A stretch of DNA of 30,616 nucleotides from Gp13-AA77 sp035578005 (lineage in GTDB: Bacteria > Acidobacteriota > Terriglobia > UBA7540): NCBI GenBank assembly GCA_035578005.1, contig DATJYK010000111.1:1-30616 (forward strand), written 5' to 3'. The position numbers and the translations under genes were made by a program. This document shows, in pieces, positions 1-8,113 of the stretch (position 1 is the first letter of the stretch; each line of letters begins with the position of its first letter). The notes beneath the pieces were generated by a model, which saw only the letters and a program-made list of their open reading frames with translations, was not told the DNA's origin and made no database searches.

Positions 1-830
1 CCTCGCCCGCATCCTTACGGCTGCTGGCGCATGACTCGGGGTCAGGGTGGATCGCTACTCCTTTCCTGTGAGGCTCTTTCATCCTCAACTCCAGGTCGGT
101 TTATCCCGGCGCTTTCTTTAGGTTCGTTTTCGAACGCCAATTTTACCCCTTTTTGACTCCTATCCGTATTTGAATCTGCGTGTTAGCGTTTTGGGTTCGT
201 TTTTTTAAACTCGCCTGTGAATATCTCACGTTTTTTCGTTGTAACACGCATACAATCATTGTGTTACAGTTTTGGGTTCGTTTTGTTGTATGTACCACCC
301 CCCCGGCCACCCCCTGGAGAAGGGCCCCATTTTCCACCCCCCTGAGGGTCATAACTCGGGTTCGTTTCTTGAGTTCGTTGGGTTCGTTTCGTGATTTTGG
401 GCGTTTTTTCCCCCGAAACTCAGGTTCGTTTAGGTTCGTTTTCGAACGCCAAATTGTCCCCTTTTTGACCCTTATCCACCTTTGAATCTGAGGGTTAGTG
501 TCTTGGGTTCGTTTTTTGGACTCGTTTAGCAAATAGGCCACCCGAATCGCCTCTAACATAGGCTGCCACAACATGATACAGGTTTGGGTTCGTCGGCGCG
601 CATAGGTGGTACCCCCGGGGGGTGCTAGTTCGCGCACCCCAGGGGACTGAGGGGTGGCTGCCGGCTCCGACTTCAAAAACTTGCTCCGTTCAGATCCCGC
701 TCCGATTAGACGTCTGGGCCCCCAAGAAACCGTGCATTTCGTACGGCGGGGCTGAAAGAGTCTGTCCCTTGGGGCCCTTGGCCCGCGCCCGGGCCCTACG
801 AGGCGACGACGGCCGCATTTTCGACCCTGT
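1..830. repeat. Gene-poor region rich in degenerate GGTTCGTTT repeats
   Basis: No credible gene is visible here. Exact GGTTCGTTT occurs at about 121, 194, 275, 359, 381, 423, 433 and 506, with near matches at about 371 and 586. A longer unit of about 87 bp is present as two diverged direct copies, 120-207 and 432-517; each runs from AGGTTCGTTTTCGAACGCC through a CTTTTTGAC block to a final TTGGGTTCGTTTT. The minus strand stays open for 257 codons, but its translation is only the repeat read as protein (recurrent KKRTQ and NEPN words). Two C-rich tracts lie at 296-345. It may be a decayed intergenic repeat array; I cannot name the family. Confidence 0.7.
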
Positions 831-906
831 GTGCTGTAGCGGCGATCTCTGATCGCCGAAATTACTGATTCTAAAAGGCGGCGGTCGGAGACCGCCGCTA
901 CAGCAC
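831..906. repeat. Inverted-repeat hairpin
   Basis: Perfect 14-bp arms GTGCTGTAGCGGCG (831-844) and its complement (893-906) enclose two smaller hairpins, GGCGATCTCTGATCGCC at 841-857 and a GGCGGTC/GACCGCC pair near 880-896. It lies downstream of the minus-strand cytochrome c gene and could stop its transcript, but there is no U-tract. It looks like a short dispersed palindromic element. Confidence 0.65.
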
Positions 907-963
907 TAGTTTTCACACAAACTCTGAAAGCCTCGCCCTTCCCCTGCGCGGCCCAAGGTGGTA

Positions 964-3900
964 TCAGCGGTCGCTGATGGTCTCGTCCAAGCTCAGGATG
1001 GCGTTGCCCACTGTCGTCCAGGCGGCGAGTTCGCTGCCGCTAATCTTCGGATCCGATCGCGTTGCCCCCACGCTCAACAGCTTCAGAGCCGCAGCGCGGT
1101 CCTGCCGGTATTCCGCGATCTCTTGGGCCGCAAGTTGAGAGAGAACATCGCGCTCCCGCGGCTTCGGGTAGCGAGATGTGGCCAGGCGAAACATGTAGTC
1201 GATGCGTTGAGCGGGCTCGTGGCCTGCCTGCAGAATCGCCCGCTGCGCCAGGAACCGGCCGGCCTCGACGTATGTCGGGTCATTCATCAGCACCAGCGCC
1301 TGCAGGGGCGTGTTGGTGAGCTGCCGACGCGCGGTGCATTTTTCGCGATCGGGCGCGTCAAAGGTGGTGAGCGCGGGAGGCGGAGCCGTGCGCTTCCAGA
1401 TGGTATACATGCTGCGGCGATAGAGATCCGCGCCTTTGCCCTCCGTATAGGACTGGCCGGTAAAGCCCTGGCCAAAGGCCAGCTCCTCCCAAATTCCCTT
1501 GGGCTGGTAAGGATAAACGCTGGGTCCGCCGATCTTCAGGTTTAGGAGGCCGCTTGCCGCCAATGCGTTATCGCGAATCTCCTCCGCCGAAAGCCGGAAG
1601 CGCGGGCCACGCGCCAGCAGGCGATTTTCGGGATCGCGTTCTTCAAGCTCGGGCGTCACGCGCGACGACTGGCGATACGTCGCCGAGGTCACAATCAGGC
1701 GCTGCATGGCTTTCATGTCCCAGCCCTTACTTATGAACTCGGTGGCCAGCCAATCGAGCAACGGCTGATTGCTGGGCGCCTCGCCCTGGGAGCCGAAATC
1801 CTCAGAGGTCTTCACCAGCCCGACACCGAAGTCCTCCTGCCAGAAATGATTCACTGCCACGCGAGCCGTGAGCGGGTTGCGGGGGTCAAGAATCCACTTG
1901 GCCAGTGTCAGGCGATTGGCGGGGCCGGGCGGCAGCGGCGGCAGGAAAGAAGGCACTCCCGGTGTGACCTTCTCGCCGGGATTGTCATACTGCCCGCGGC
2001 CCAGCACGAAGGTGTCGCGCGGATGCTTCATTTCCGCCATCACCATGGTGGTGGGGATTTCGTCCTGGAGCTTATCCTTGGCGGCACGCAGGTCCTTGAG
2101 CTGTTTGTAAAGGCGGCGATCGTTTTCCGGCGCCGCAACCGTGAGGTAGTATTCGCTCAAGCGCCGCTGATGATCCTTGAGCAAATTTGCGGCCTTCACG
2201 TCCGGCGGCTCAGCCTTTTCCAACTCGCCGATGTCAGCTTCGGCAGGCGGCTTTTCCGGCTGCAGACTTGCGATTTCCGTGGCGGGCTTGCCCTCAAGGT
2301 CAGCCAACAGCGTGCGTGCCGGGAACTCGACCGCCAGATTGTGAACGTCACCAGCCGCCAGCATTCGATTGTAGATTCGGAAGTCATCCACCTGGCCGGT
2401 GTAGGGCCGCCCGAGCGTCTTGCTGCCGATGGAGAGTACCGCCTGAGTGCGGAAGCTACCGCTGAGGTGGTCTTTCACGGCGACTGTCTCAATGGGCTTC
2501 CCATCCAGATACAGCCTTACTCCCGCCGCTTTGCCCGAGCCGTCGTAATTCACCACCAAATGGCGCAGCGAGGTGAGATTCAAGCTCTCGAAGGCCTGCG
2601 CTCCCAGCACGCGATCCTTCGTCTGAATCTCGATGGCCTCATCCGGCCACGCGTGAGCAAGGCGCACCACTACGCGGAAATCGCGCTTGAAGACGGCGCT
2701 GAACTTGGCATCTTCGAGCGAGATCTCGTAGCCGCGCCAGTGTTCTGCGGCGTCACGCTTTTCGAGCAGGTTGAGAGGCTGCGAGCCGGAAGGGTTCACC
2801 CAGAGCGCCAAGGCAAAGGGCCGAGTACCGTCGAAATCTCCGGCGCCGGGGAAATCCACCTCGACTTGTCCGCCGAAATCCGCGCCCTGCCGCACGGCGC
2901 CGTCGTCGTAGGTGACATCGCCGCGCGCGGTCTTGGCATCGCTGCTGTGCCCGGAGGATTCCTTGAGATTCCCGTCGAACTCGTAAGCGGCCTCTAGACC
3001 CGCGCTGGGTGGCTCCGGCATGCTCTCGAGACGTCCCGTGCGCCACTGGTTTTCGAGCGTCACCATGTCCTTCTCAGGAATCTGGTTGAGCGTGCTGGTG
3101 ATCTTGGCCTTGAGGTCATCCATTTGACGCTGCTGCTCGGGCGAGGGCAGCTCGATCACTGGGTCAGGGTTGCCGTAAATCCCGTCGAGGCCGCGCTCGG
3201 GAACGGTATTGAAAAAGGCGGTAAATCGATAAAAATCCTTCTGCTTGATGGGATCAAACTTGTGGTCGTGGCAGCGGGCGCAGCCCATGGTGAGGCCGAG
3301 CCAGGCGGTGGACGTAGTGCTCGCGCGATCCACGACGTACTCCACGTGGTATTCGGCCGGAATGGCGCCGCCTTCGAAGTTGATCTCATGATTCCGGTTG
3401 AAGCCGCTGGCAATCTTGTCATCTACCGTCGCGTTGGGCAGCAGGTCGCCCGCGAGCTGCTTGATGGTGAATTGGTCAAAGGGCATGTTCTGGTTGAAGG
3501 CGTCAATCACCCAGTCGCGATAGTGCGACATGTAGCGTAAGTTATCGATATGGTAGCCGGTGCTGTCCGCGTAGCGAGCCAGGTCAAGCCAAGGCACGGC
3601 CATGCGCTCGCCGTAGTGAGGCGAAGCCAGCAACTGGTCCACGCGCTTTTCGTAGGCATCCGGCGATTTGTCAGCCAGGAAGGAATCGAGCTCGGCCGGG
3701 GTGGGCGGGAGCCCGGTGAGATCGAACGTCACCCGCCGCAAGAGTGAGGCTTTGTCAGTTTCGGGCGACGGCTTCAGGCCTTCGTGCTCCAGGCGCGCCA
3801 GAACAAAATTGTCGATCGGGTTTCGCACCCACGACTTATCCTGCGCTTCTGGAATCGCGGGGCGCTTGGGAGCGATCCAAGCCCAATGCGTCTCCCACTT

Positions 3901-4287
3901 CGCACCCTGGTCGATCCATTCCTTGATGGTTTCGATCTGTTGAGGCGTCGGCCTTCGGGTGGCGTAAGGCGGAGGCATGCGAACCGCAGCATCGCTGGCG
4001 CTGATCTTCTGGTAGAGCTTGCTCTGCGCGGAGTTGCCGGGAACGATGATCTTGTAACCTCCGCGGTCTACGAACAGGCCTTCGGTTTCATCCAGCCGCA
4101 GGTTGGCCATCCGCTGCTTTTCGTCAGGTCCGTGGCAGGCAAAGCAATTGTCTGCGAGAATGGGCCGGATTTCGCGATCGAAATCAACCTTGTGGGCCGG
4201 TTGTGCCTGCGGCGGCGACGCCTTTTGGAAACTGGGCGCCAGGCCGAGGAGAGTGCACGCGAGTAGTACGATGGAAGCGCGTTTCAT
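964..4287 (-). CDS. Secreted cytochrome c / DUF1549 / LamG / DUF1553 protein
   Basis: This 1107-aa protein starts with a hydrophobic export signal (residues about 5-20). A planctomycete-type cytochrome c domain (PSCyt1) follows, with the haem site CFACHG (Cys48, Cys51, His52). DUF1549 (PSCyt2) spans about 135-360 and carries a second CxxCH, CARCH (Cys336, Cys339, His340). A LamG/concanavalin-like domain lies at about 430-655 and DUF1553 (PSD1) at about 790-1060. The order is that of large exported proteins common in Planctomycetes, Verrucomicrobia and Acidobacteria. Their activity is unproven; a role in periplasmic redox chemistry or polysaccharide handling is usually suggested. Such genes often sit beside a DUF1501 gene; none is adjacent here. 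Start ATG at 4287; stop TGA at 964-966. Confidence 0.9.
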   Translation of the reverse strand: MKRASIVLLACTLLGLAPSFQKASPPQAQPAHKVDFDREIRPILADNCFACHGPDEKQRMANLRLDETEGLFVDRGGYKIIVPGNSAQSKLYQKISASDAAVRMPPPYATRRPTPQQIETIKEWIDQGAKWETHWAWIAPKRPAIPEAQDKSWVRNPIDNFVLARLEHEGLKPSPETDKASLLRRVTFDLTGLPPTPAELDSFLADKSPDAYEKRVDQLLASPHYGERMAVPWLDLARYADSTGYHIDNLRYMSHYRDWVIDAFNQNMPFDQFTIKQLAGDLLPNATVDDKIASGFNRNHEINFEGGAIPAEYHVEYVVDRASTTSTAWLGLTMGCARCHDHKFDPIKQKDFYRFTAFFNTVPERGLDGIYGNPDPVIELPSPEQQRQMDDLKAKITSTLNQIPEKDMVTLENQWRTGRLESMPEPPSAGLEAAYEFDGNLKESSGHSSDAKTARGDVTYDDGAVRQGADFGGQVEVDFPGAGDFDGTRPFALALWVNPSGSQPLNLLEKRDAAEHWRGYEISLEDAKFSAVFKRDFRVVVRLAHAWPDEAIEIQTKDRVLGAQAFESLNLTSLRHLVVNYDGSGKAAGVRLYLDGKPIETVAVKDHLSGSFRTQAVLSIGSKTLGRPYTGQVDDFRIYNRMLAAGDVHNLAVEFPARTLLADLEGKPATEIASLQPEKPPAEADIGELEKAEPPDVKAANLLKDHQRRLSEYYLTVAAPENDRRLYKQLKDLRAAKDKLQDEIPTTMVMAEMKHPRDTFVLGRGQYDNPGEKVTPGVPSFLPPLPPGPANRLTLAKWILDPRNPLTARVAVNHFWQEDFGVGLVKTSEDFGSQGEAPSNQPLLDWLATEFISKGWDMKAMQRLIVTSATYRQSSRVTPELEERDPENRLLARGPRFRLSAEEIRDNALAASGLLNLKIGGPSVYPYQPKGIWEELAFGQGFTGQSYTEGKGADLYRRSMYTIWKRTAPPPALTTFDAPDREKCTARRQLTNTPLQALVLMNDPTYVEAGRFLAQRAILQAGHEPAQRIDYMFRLATSRYPKPRERDVLSQLAAQEIAEYRQDRAAALKLLSVGATRSDPKISGSELAAWTTVGNAILSLDETISDR

Positions 4288-4316
4288 AGTCTAGGCAAGG
4301 CCTCCGCCAAGCACGT

Positions 4317-4363
4317 AGGGCCGGGGCTTGCCCCGGCCAAGGCCGACCGAAAGGTCGGCCCTA
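4317..4363. repeat. Double-hairpin dispersed repeat
   Basis: Two adjacent stem-loops, GGCCGGGGCTTGCCCCGGCC and GGCCGACCGAAAGGTCGGCC, are enclosed by outer TAGGG/CCCTA ends. It fills the gap between the VOC gene and the cytochrome c gene, both on the minus strand. The stop codon of the VOC gene (4361-4363) is formed by the last three bases of the repeat. Confidence 0.7.
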
Positions 4364-4780
4364 GGGTCGCCAGGTTCCGTCGGCCGTCCCATACGGACTG
4401 GCCACCACCACGACGTAGCCGTCCGGGTCTTTCATCCAGCATTCCCAGTGATTGGGACCGCCGTCAGGATCGGGTGGGTTTCGGTGCTTGGGCATGATGA
4501 TCTCGACGTTCATTTCCGTGGAGCGCTGCAGGACCGCATCAAAATCGTCTACCTCAAACCACAGCAATAGGCCGTTTCCGTACGGCTTGTCACTGCGATC
4601 GCCGATCCGGCCGTGGTCGTGCTCCACCTCGAACCTGTGTAACTGAAGAATGATCTGGCCGTCCGAAACCAACTGCTCATATTCCTTACCGCCATGATTG
4701 CTTCGCAAGCCCAGCAGACGCTGATACCAACGGCTGCTGGCTTCTACATCGGTGACGGCGATGAGAGGTTGCGGACGCAC
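4361..4780 (-). CDS. VOC-fold (glyoxalase/bleomycin-resistance-like) protein
   Basis: A one-domain vicinal oxygen chelate protein of about 139 aa. Visible family signs are the N-terminal strand with PLIAVTDVEASSRWYQRLLG, a central QLHRFEVEHDH segment, the GLLLWFEVDDFD strand, and the C-terminal NHWECWMKDPDGYVVVVASP. Metal ligands are probably His and Glu residues in these strands, but I cannot fix the substrate. I chose the GTG at 4780, just before RPQPLIAV. An ATG at 4957 in the same frame would add 59 residues, but these are encoded by a dispersed repeat and are not VOC-like. The stop codon lies in the neighbouring hairpin repeat. Likely cytoplasmic. Confidence 0.8.
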   Translation of the reverse strand: MRPQPLIAVTDVEASSRWYQRLLGLRSNHGGKEYEQLVSDGQIILQLHRFEVEHDHGRIGDRSDKPYGNGLLLWFEVDDFDAVLQRSTEMNVEIIMPKHRNPPDPDGGPNHWECWMKDPDGYVVVVASPYGTADGTWRP

Positions 4781-4856
4781 TGCATTATCGTAACACAAGG
4801 GGAAGCCGAGAATTGCGCGGGGTTCTGGCCCGTGGCTGTGCCCTGGAGTCTGTACA

Positions 4857-4908
4857 TTTGAGGCCCGAAGGGCCGCACCAACAAAGCCCTGGGCAACGCC
4901 CAGGGAAA
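4857..4908 (-). repeat. 52-bp REP-like repeat, copy A
   Basis: This is the exact reverse complement of copy B at 5174-5225. Its two internal hairpins are CCTGGGCAACGCCCAGG-like and GGCCCGAAGGGCC. A further hairpin-type segment (GCCCTGAAAGGGC) follows at about 4933-4945, so this side of the element is longer than the shared 52 bp. Confidence 0.85.
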
Positions 4909-4960
4909 TGAGATGGCGCGCCAAACGCCGAGCCCTGAAAGGGCGGTCCCAGCGCACCGT

Positions 4961-5155
4961 TCAGTCCCACAGGTAGCGCTCGTCATATTCGACTTCGTAG
5001 GCCTTCAAAAACGGCCGATACTCCTCCTCGAAACTCGTCGCCCGGCGGTGCGCCTCTTTCTGCTCGATGTACCTTACGACGCCGTCCACCTCGCCGGGGC
5101 TTACCGAGAACCCTCCGTGGCCGCTTTGCGAATGGAACCCGCCCAACCCTCGCAC
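4961..5155 (-). pseudogene. Remnant of a REP-associated (IS200-like) tyrosine transposase
   Basis: The 64-codon frame ends in residues that match the C-terminus of the IS200-like/RAYT transposase family: a GGFSVSPGEVDGVVRYI block, a QKEAHRR word, and the terminal FLKAYEVEYDERYLWD. Intact family members are about 150-200 aa. The N-terminal part with the catalytic HUH and Tyr motifs is absent, and an in-frame stop lies at 5159-5161, just before copy B of the flanking repeat. Such transposases act on REP palindromes, so the REP-like repeats on both sides fit. It is therefore a decayed element, not a working enzyme. Confidence 0.75.
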
Positions 5156-5173
5156 GCTTCACATTACCGGAAT

Positions 5174-5225
5174 TTTCCCTGGGCGTTGCCCAGGGCTTTG
5201 TTGGTGCGGCCCTTCGGGCCTCAAA
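5174..5225 (+). repeat. 52-bp REP-like repeat, copy B
   Basis: Identical to copy A but inverted, 265 bp away. Hairpins: CCCTGGGCGTTGCCCAGGG and GGCCCTTCGGGCC. It truncates the 5' side of the transposase remnant. Confidence 0.85.
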
Positions 5226-5271
5226 ATGAACGAACCCTATTAATAGCGCACAGCAAAGTGTGGCTGCGTCA

Positions 5272-6927
5272 CTACTTTTTCTGCAGTAGCAGCGCCCAGT
5301 CCTCGCGGCCGGGAGCCTCGGGCGAGGTCCAGGTCGGACCTTCTGCGTCCGGCAGAGGAATCTTCTCTCCCGTGAAAGCGCTGAACCAGTACGCCTGGTA
5401 ACGTCCCGGCTCAAGCTTCACGGCCACTTTGCCGCCCTCTGGGAGATAGACGGCGTAGACGGCTCCGGGCTGGGCGAGGCAATAGTCGCCGTTATCCACC
5501 AGCTCGTCGTGCGGCTCCGTCTTCCACCACTCAAAGCTGGTGAAGAAATCCACCATGTGACCGTAGCCCAGGAACATGGTCATGGTATCGTCGCCGCGGC
5601 CGTTCATCCAACCGCCGCCGGTATCCGGCCAGATGTTGGTCCCTCGGCGAGCAGTCTCGCCGGCCGTCTGATATCCGCCTGCCATCACGATGTCCCAAGC
5701 CGTGCGCCGCAGCGTATCCGCAGACTCTGACCCGGGGCCTTTGGCCCACAGCGGGTAGTGGTCCTCGTAACCATATTCTTCATTGGTCTGAGGAATGATG
5801 CGGCCCGTCGCCTGTTGCTGCTTGCGCTCGCTCAACATGAAGGCGTGCTGGGTGCGCGACCATTCCTGAAACGAAGTGAAGTCAAACCAGGCGGAGGCGC
5901 GGTCCTGGTGGACATTATCGACGGGGTGGCTGGTAGCCAGGTGGCGATAGGGGTCCCACTGCTTGATGAGCGTTCCAGTTTCGTGCGTCCACTGGTCATC
6001 ACGAAAGAAATTGAGGTCGTCGCCGAGGTCCCAGGTGATGTTTGAAAAGGCGCCAAAGCGGTCGATGGCGTAATGGATGAAGCGATGCTCGTCCTCGCTG
6101 CCGGCGCCGGGATGTACCCGGCCGTCATTCATATCGAGCACGAGCGAGAAGATCATGTCCCGGTCGCGGGCGAACCGCAGGGCGCGGTCAAACTTCTGCC
6201 AGTAGGCCACGTGGAAGCGGTGGTAGTCAAAGCCGGGATGGTAGATGTCCTCGGCCTTTTGCGCGGGCCAGGGAGTGAGATAGAAGGTCCAGTTCTCGCC
6301 CACCATCACGGGCTCGCCGTAATAGAGGTTGGTGCGGCCGGCGATGGTCACCCGCATGCGATTGATCTTGAGGCGGTGCAGCCTCTCGATGCTGTAGTCG
6401 ATGGTGCGGTCATCTTTCCACCCGATCAGCCAGTACGCCGTAGTGCCGTTGAAGAAGTAGTGCTCTCCGGTGCCCTCCCAAATGAAATGCCACGGATATT
6501 GCGGATCAACGCGGATGGGCCCGCGCCGGTGGCCGTCGTTGGCATGGAAGGTGCCTGTGGAGGTCTTCTCAAAGCTGCCTTGCCGGAACACCACCGAGTA
6601 TTTGTATTCCCCTGCCGTCGAGGGCATGAAGCGAATGCGGTAGACGCTGCCGTCTTCGGCATCGCAGAAGCCTTCGACGGCCCATTTCTTGCTGCCGTCG
6701 GCGGTCTCGAACGATCCCGTGAGCGTGGCATCGGTGAAAGGATCGGCGGCATCCGGTGACGTCACCGCTGCCGTGACCTCGACGAAGTCATAGGCGTCGA
6801 CAGAGCTCGCGGATTGCGAGAAGGCGACGGCCGCAGGGTCCGCGCTGGCCACGGCAGGAGCGAGGACGCCGGCAGCGAGCCTTGCAACCAGGGCGATTGC
6901 AGCCAACCCAAGGCGTGAACTATTCAT
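5272..6927 (-). CDS. Secreted DUF5060/DUF4038 glycoside-hydrolase-like protein
   Basis: This 551-aa protein has a signal peptide (hydrophobic residues about 6-28, Ala-rich cleavage zone VASADPAA). An N-terminal DUF5060 beta-sandwich spans about 33-140, an apiosidase-like DUF4038 TIM barrel about 145-460, and a small C-terminal beta domain of the putative collagen-binding type about 475-551. Barrel landmarks are the PWHFIWEGTGEHYFFNGTTAYWL segment (in part), NRMRVTIAG, and an acidic NEEYGYED near 382-390. The usual LGNE-type strand reads WDLGDDLNFF near residue 300, so one proposed catalytic acid position deviates. Related GH140 enzymes cut apiose from pectin. Substrate here is unknown. Start ATG at 6927 with a weak ribosome site. 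Confidence 0.8.
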   Translation of the reverse strand: MNSSRLGLAAIALVARLAAGVLAPAVASADPAAVAFSQSASSVDAYDFVEVTAAVTSPDAADPFTDATLTGSFETADGSKKWAVEGFCDAEDGSVYRIRFMPSTAGEYKYSVVFRQGSFEKTSTGTFHANDGHRRGPIRVDPQYPWHFIWEGTGEHYFFNGTTAYWLIGWKDDRTIDYSIERLHRLKINRMRVTIAGRTNLYYGEPVMVGENWTFYLTPWPAQKAEDIYHPGFDYHRFHVAYWQKFDRALRFARDRDMIFSLVLDMNDGRVHPGAGSEDEHRFIHYAIDRFGAFSNITWDLGDDLNFFRDDQWTHETGTLIKQWDPYRHLATSHPVDNVHQDRASAWFDFTSFQEWSRTQHAFMLSERKQQQATGRIIPQTNEEYGYEDHYPLWAKGPGSESADTLRRTAWDIVMAGGYQTAGETARRGTNIWPDTGGGWMNGRGDDTMTMFLGYGHMVDFFTSFEWWKTEPHDELVDNGDYCLAQPGAVYAVYLPEGGKVAVKLEPGRYQAYWFSAFTGEKIPLPDAEGPTWTSPEAPGREDWALLLQKK

Positions 6928-7019
6928 AATCTTACCCGTAAAGCCGATTTAGTTCGGAAACGCAAGGGAATGCACGACCATATACTTCACAAAGCCACGC
7001 AAAAACTGCGTGACCTTTA

Positions 7020-7367
7020 CTATCGGAACGACAACCACGAGAAAAATGCCCCCGCAACAGCCAACCATAAAATTCCTGGCAGCGCAAAGCCGATTACCCA
7101 AGCCGCGACTACAGCTAGAGCGACTCCGACAACGCCGAGCAAGCGTAATCGATTGTCGAGAGCACCCGAAGGGTAGAGGCGTCTATATTCCGTGAGCAAG
7201 CGTCGCCCTTTGAAGTAGTGCCAGCCAAGCGCAGAGAAGTGCTTTTCGCGAGGTAGCTTTAAGTTAACTTGATCGACCATCTCAAAACAAAGGTAGGCGT
7301 AATACAGGCCGCATGCTCCAGAGACGGCCACAAAGATCATTAGGGCGACGACTTGGCGTGCACTCAT
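7020..7367 (-). CDS. Small integral membrane protein, unknown function
   Basis: A 115-aa protein with a transmembrane segment at about residues 7-28, a basic hydrophilic middle (about 33-70, rich in Arg, Lys and Tyr, with LPREKHFSALGWHYFKGRR), and a hydrophobic C-terminal stretch of about 75-112 that could cross the membrane twice. I recognise no family. The base composition around it (about 6950-7450) is visibly more AT-rich than its neighbours, which could mean recent acquisition. Nothing is seen in the 145 bp between it and the collar gene upstream. Confidence 0.6.
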   Translation of the reverse strand: MSARQVVALMIFVAVSGACGLYYAYLCFEMVDQVNLKLPREKHFSALGWHYFKGRRLLTEYRRLYPSGALDNRLRLLGVVGVALAVVAAWVIGFALPGILWLAVAGAFFSWLSFR

Positions 7368-7512
7368 GTATTGGACCTGCGTTTGTGCAATATATAACCG
7401 CCAATTTTGACGCCTTGTCTAAGCCGATTCTGGGTGCAGTAGATCGCCAGGCACAGTCGTGCGCGAGATCGGAAACGCAAAGATCCACGCCAGCCAACCT
7501 CTAAACCGGCGG

Positions 7513-7758
7513 TCAGCCTCGCGACGGGTAAACACCCTGCAGGGCGATATAGTAGCTCCCCTGGCCGGTGAGCGGCACCTTACTCCGTAAGTCCGGCAAG
7601 GCGAATGTGGTTGTTCCGTCGCCGCCAAAGCCGGTGCCGATCAGGGTGAACAGCGCCTGGTTCTGCATGATCTGCAACAATGAGCCATCGCAGAGCGCCC
7701 ACTGCACCGGAGCAAAGTTATAGGGAAGCAGCCTGATCTCACCAATGAATGGGTCCAT
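7513..7758 (-). CDS. Short phage tail-collar (microcystin-dependent-like) protein 2
   Basis: An 81-aa tail-collar domain protein. It opens with MDPFIGEIRLLPYNFAP and continues with WALCDGSLL, the GTGFGGDGTTTFALPDLR block and the end YIALQGVYPSRG. Full-length family members are about 170 aa, with a long loop between the LPDLR block and the C-terminal LQGxFPxR motif; here the two are nearly joined. The start at 7758 is fixed by a textbook AGGAGG 5 nt upstream; the longer open frame has no such site. It is a tandem paralogue of the gene just upstream (offset 268 bp). Related proteins occur in phage tails and contractile-injection-like systems, but no other phage gene is here. Confidence 0.85.
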   Translation of the reverse strand: MDPFIGEIRLLPYNFAPVQWALCDGSLLQIMQNQALFTLIGTGFGGDGTTTFALPDLRSKVPLTGQGSYYIALQGVYPSRG

Positions 7759-7780
7759 GTATTCCTCCTGGTCTGGCTTC

Positions 7781-8026
7781 TTAAGATCGCTGTGGGAAAA
7801 CACCCTGCAGGGCGATACAGTAGCTCCCCTGGCCGGTGAGCGGCACCTTACTCCGTAAGTCCGGCAAGGCGAATGTGGTTTTTCCGTCGCCGCCAAAGCT
7901 GGTGCCGATCAGCGCGAACAGCGCCGTATACATCGCGATCTGCAACAGTGAGCCATCGCAGAGTCTCCACCGCTCCGGAACAAAGTTATAGGGAAACAGC
8001 CTGATCTCGCCAAGAAATGGTTCCAT
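7781..8026 (-). CDS. Short phage tail-collar (microcystin-dependent-like) protein 1
   Basis: An 81-aa tail-collar protein, upstream member of a tandem pair. Landmarks are MEPFLGEIRLFPYNFVP, WRLCDGSLLQI, GTSFGGDGKTTFALPDLR, the shared SKVPLTGQGSY and the end LQGVFPQRS. It is most diverged from its paralogue in the middle (AMYTALFALI against MQNQALFTLI) and nearly identical in the LPDLR to GQGSY stretch. Start 8026 is preceded by AGGAGG in the same context as its partner (AGGAGGAAT before the start). The gap between the genes is 22 bp, so they are surely co-transcribed. Role unknown; the fold is a receptor-binding tail-tip module in phages. Confidence 0.85.
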   Translation of the reverse strand: MEPFLGEIRLFPYNFVPERWRLCDGSLLQIAMYTALFALIGTSFGGDGKTTFALPDLRSKVPLTGQGSYCIALQGVFPQRS

Positions 8027-8113
8027 GCATTCCTCCTGGTTTGCCTCTTGAATATCTCGAAGCGCGATTTCGTCCGATCGACGTTGTTAGAAGCCGTTTT
8101 TAGTTCGTGCAAT

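Noticed and set aside
1..600. CRISPR array
   Set aside because: The repeat word is 9 bp with irregular spacing, and there are no spacer-like units of constant length.
143..916. A 257-codon minus-strand open frame
   Set aside because: Its translation is the GGTTCGTTT repeat read as protein and it runs through hairpins and C-tracts; no ribosome site and no domain.
1846..2997. A 383-codon plus-strand frame inside the cytochrome c gene
   Set aside because: It lies antisense to well-supported LamG/DUF1553 coding sequence.
4781..4957. 59 extra N-terminal residues for the VOC protein
   Set aside because: They are encoded by REP-like repeat DNA; VOC homology begins only at the GTG of 4780.
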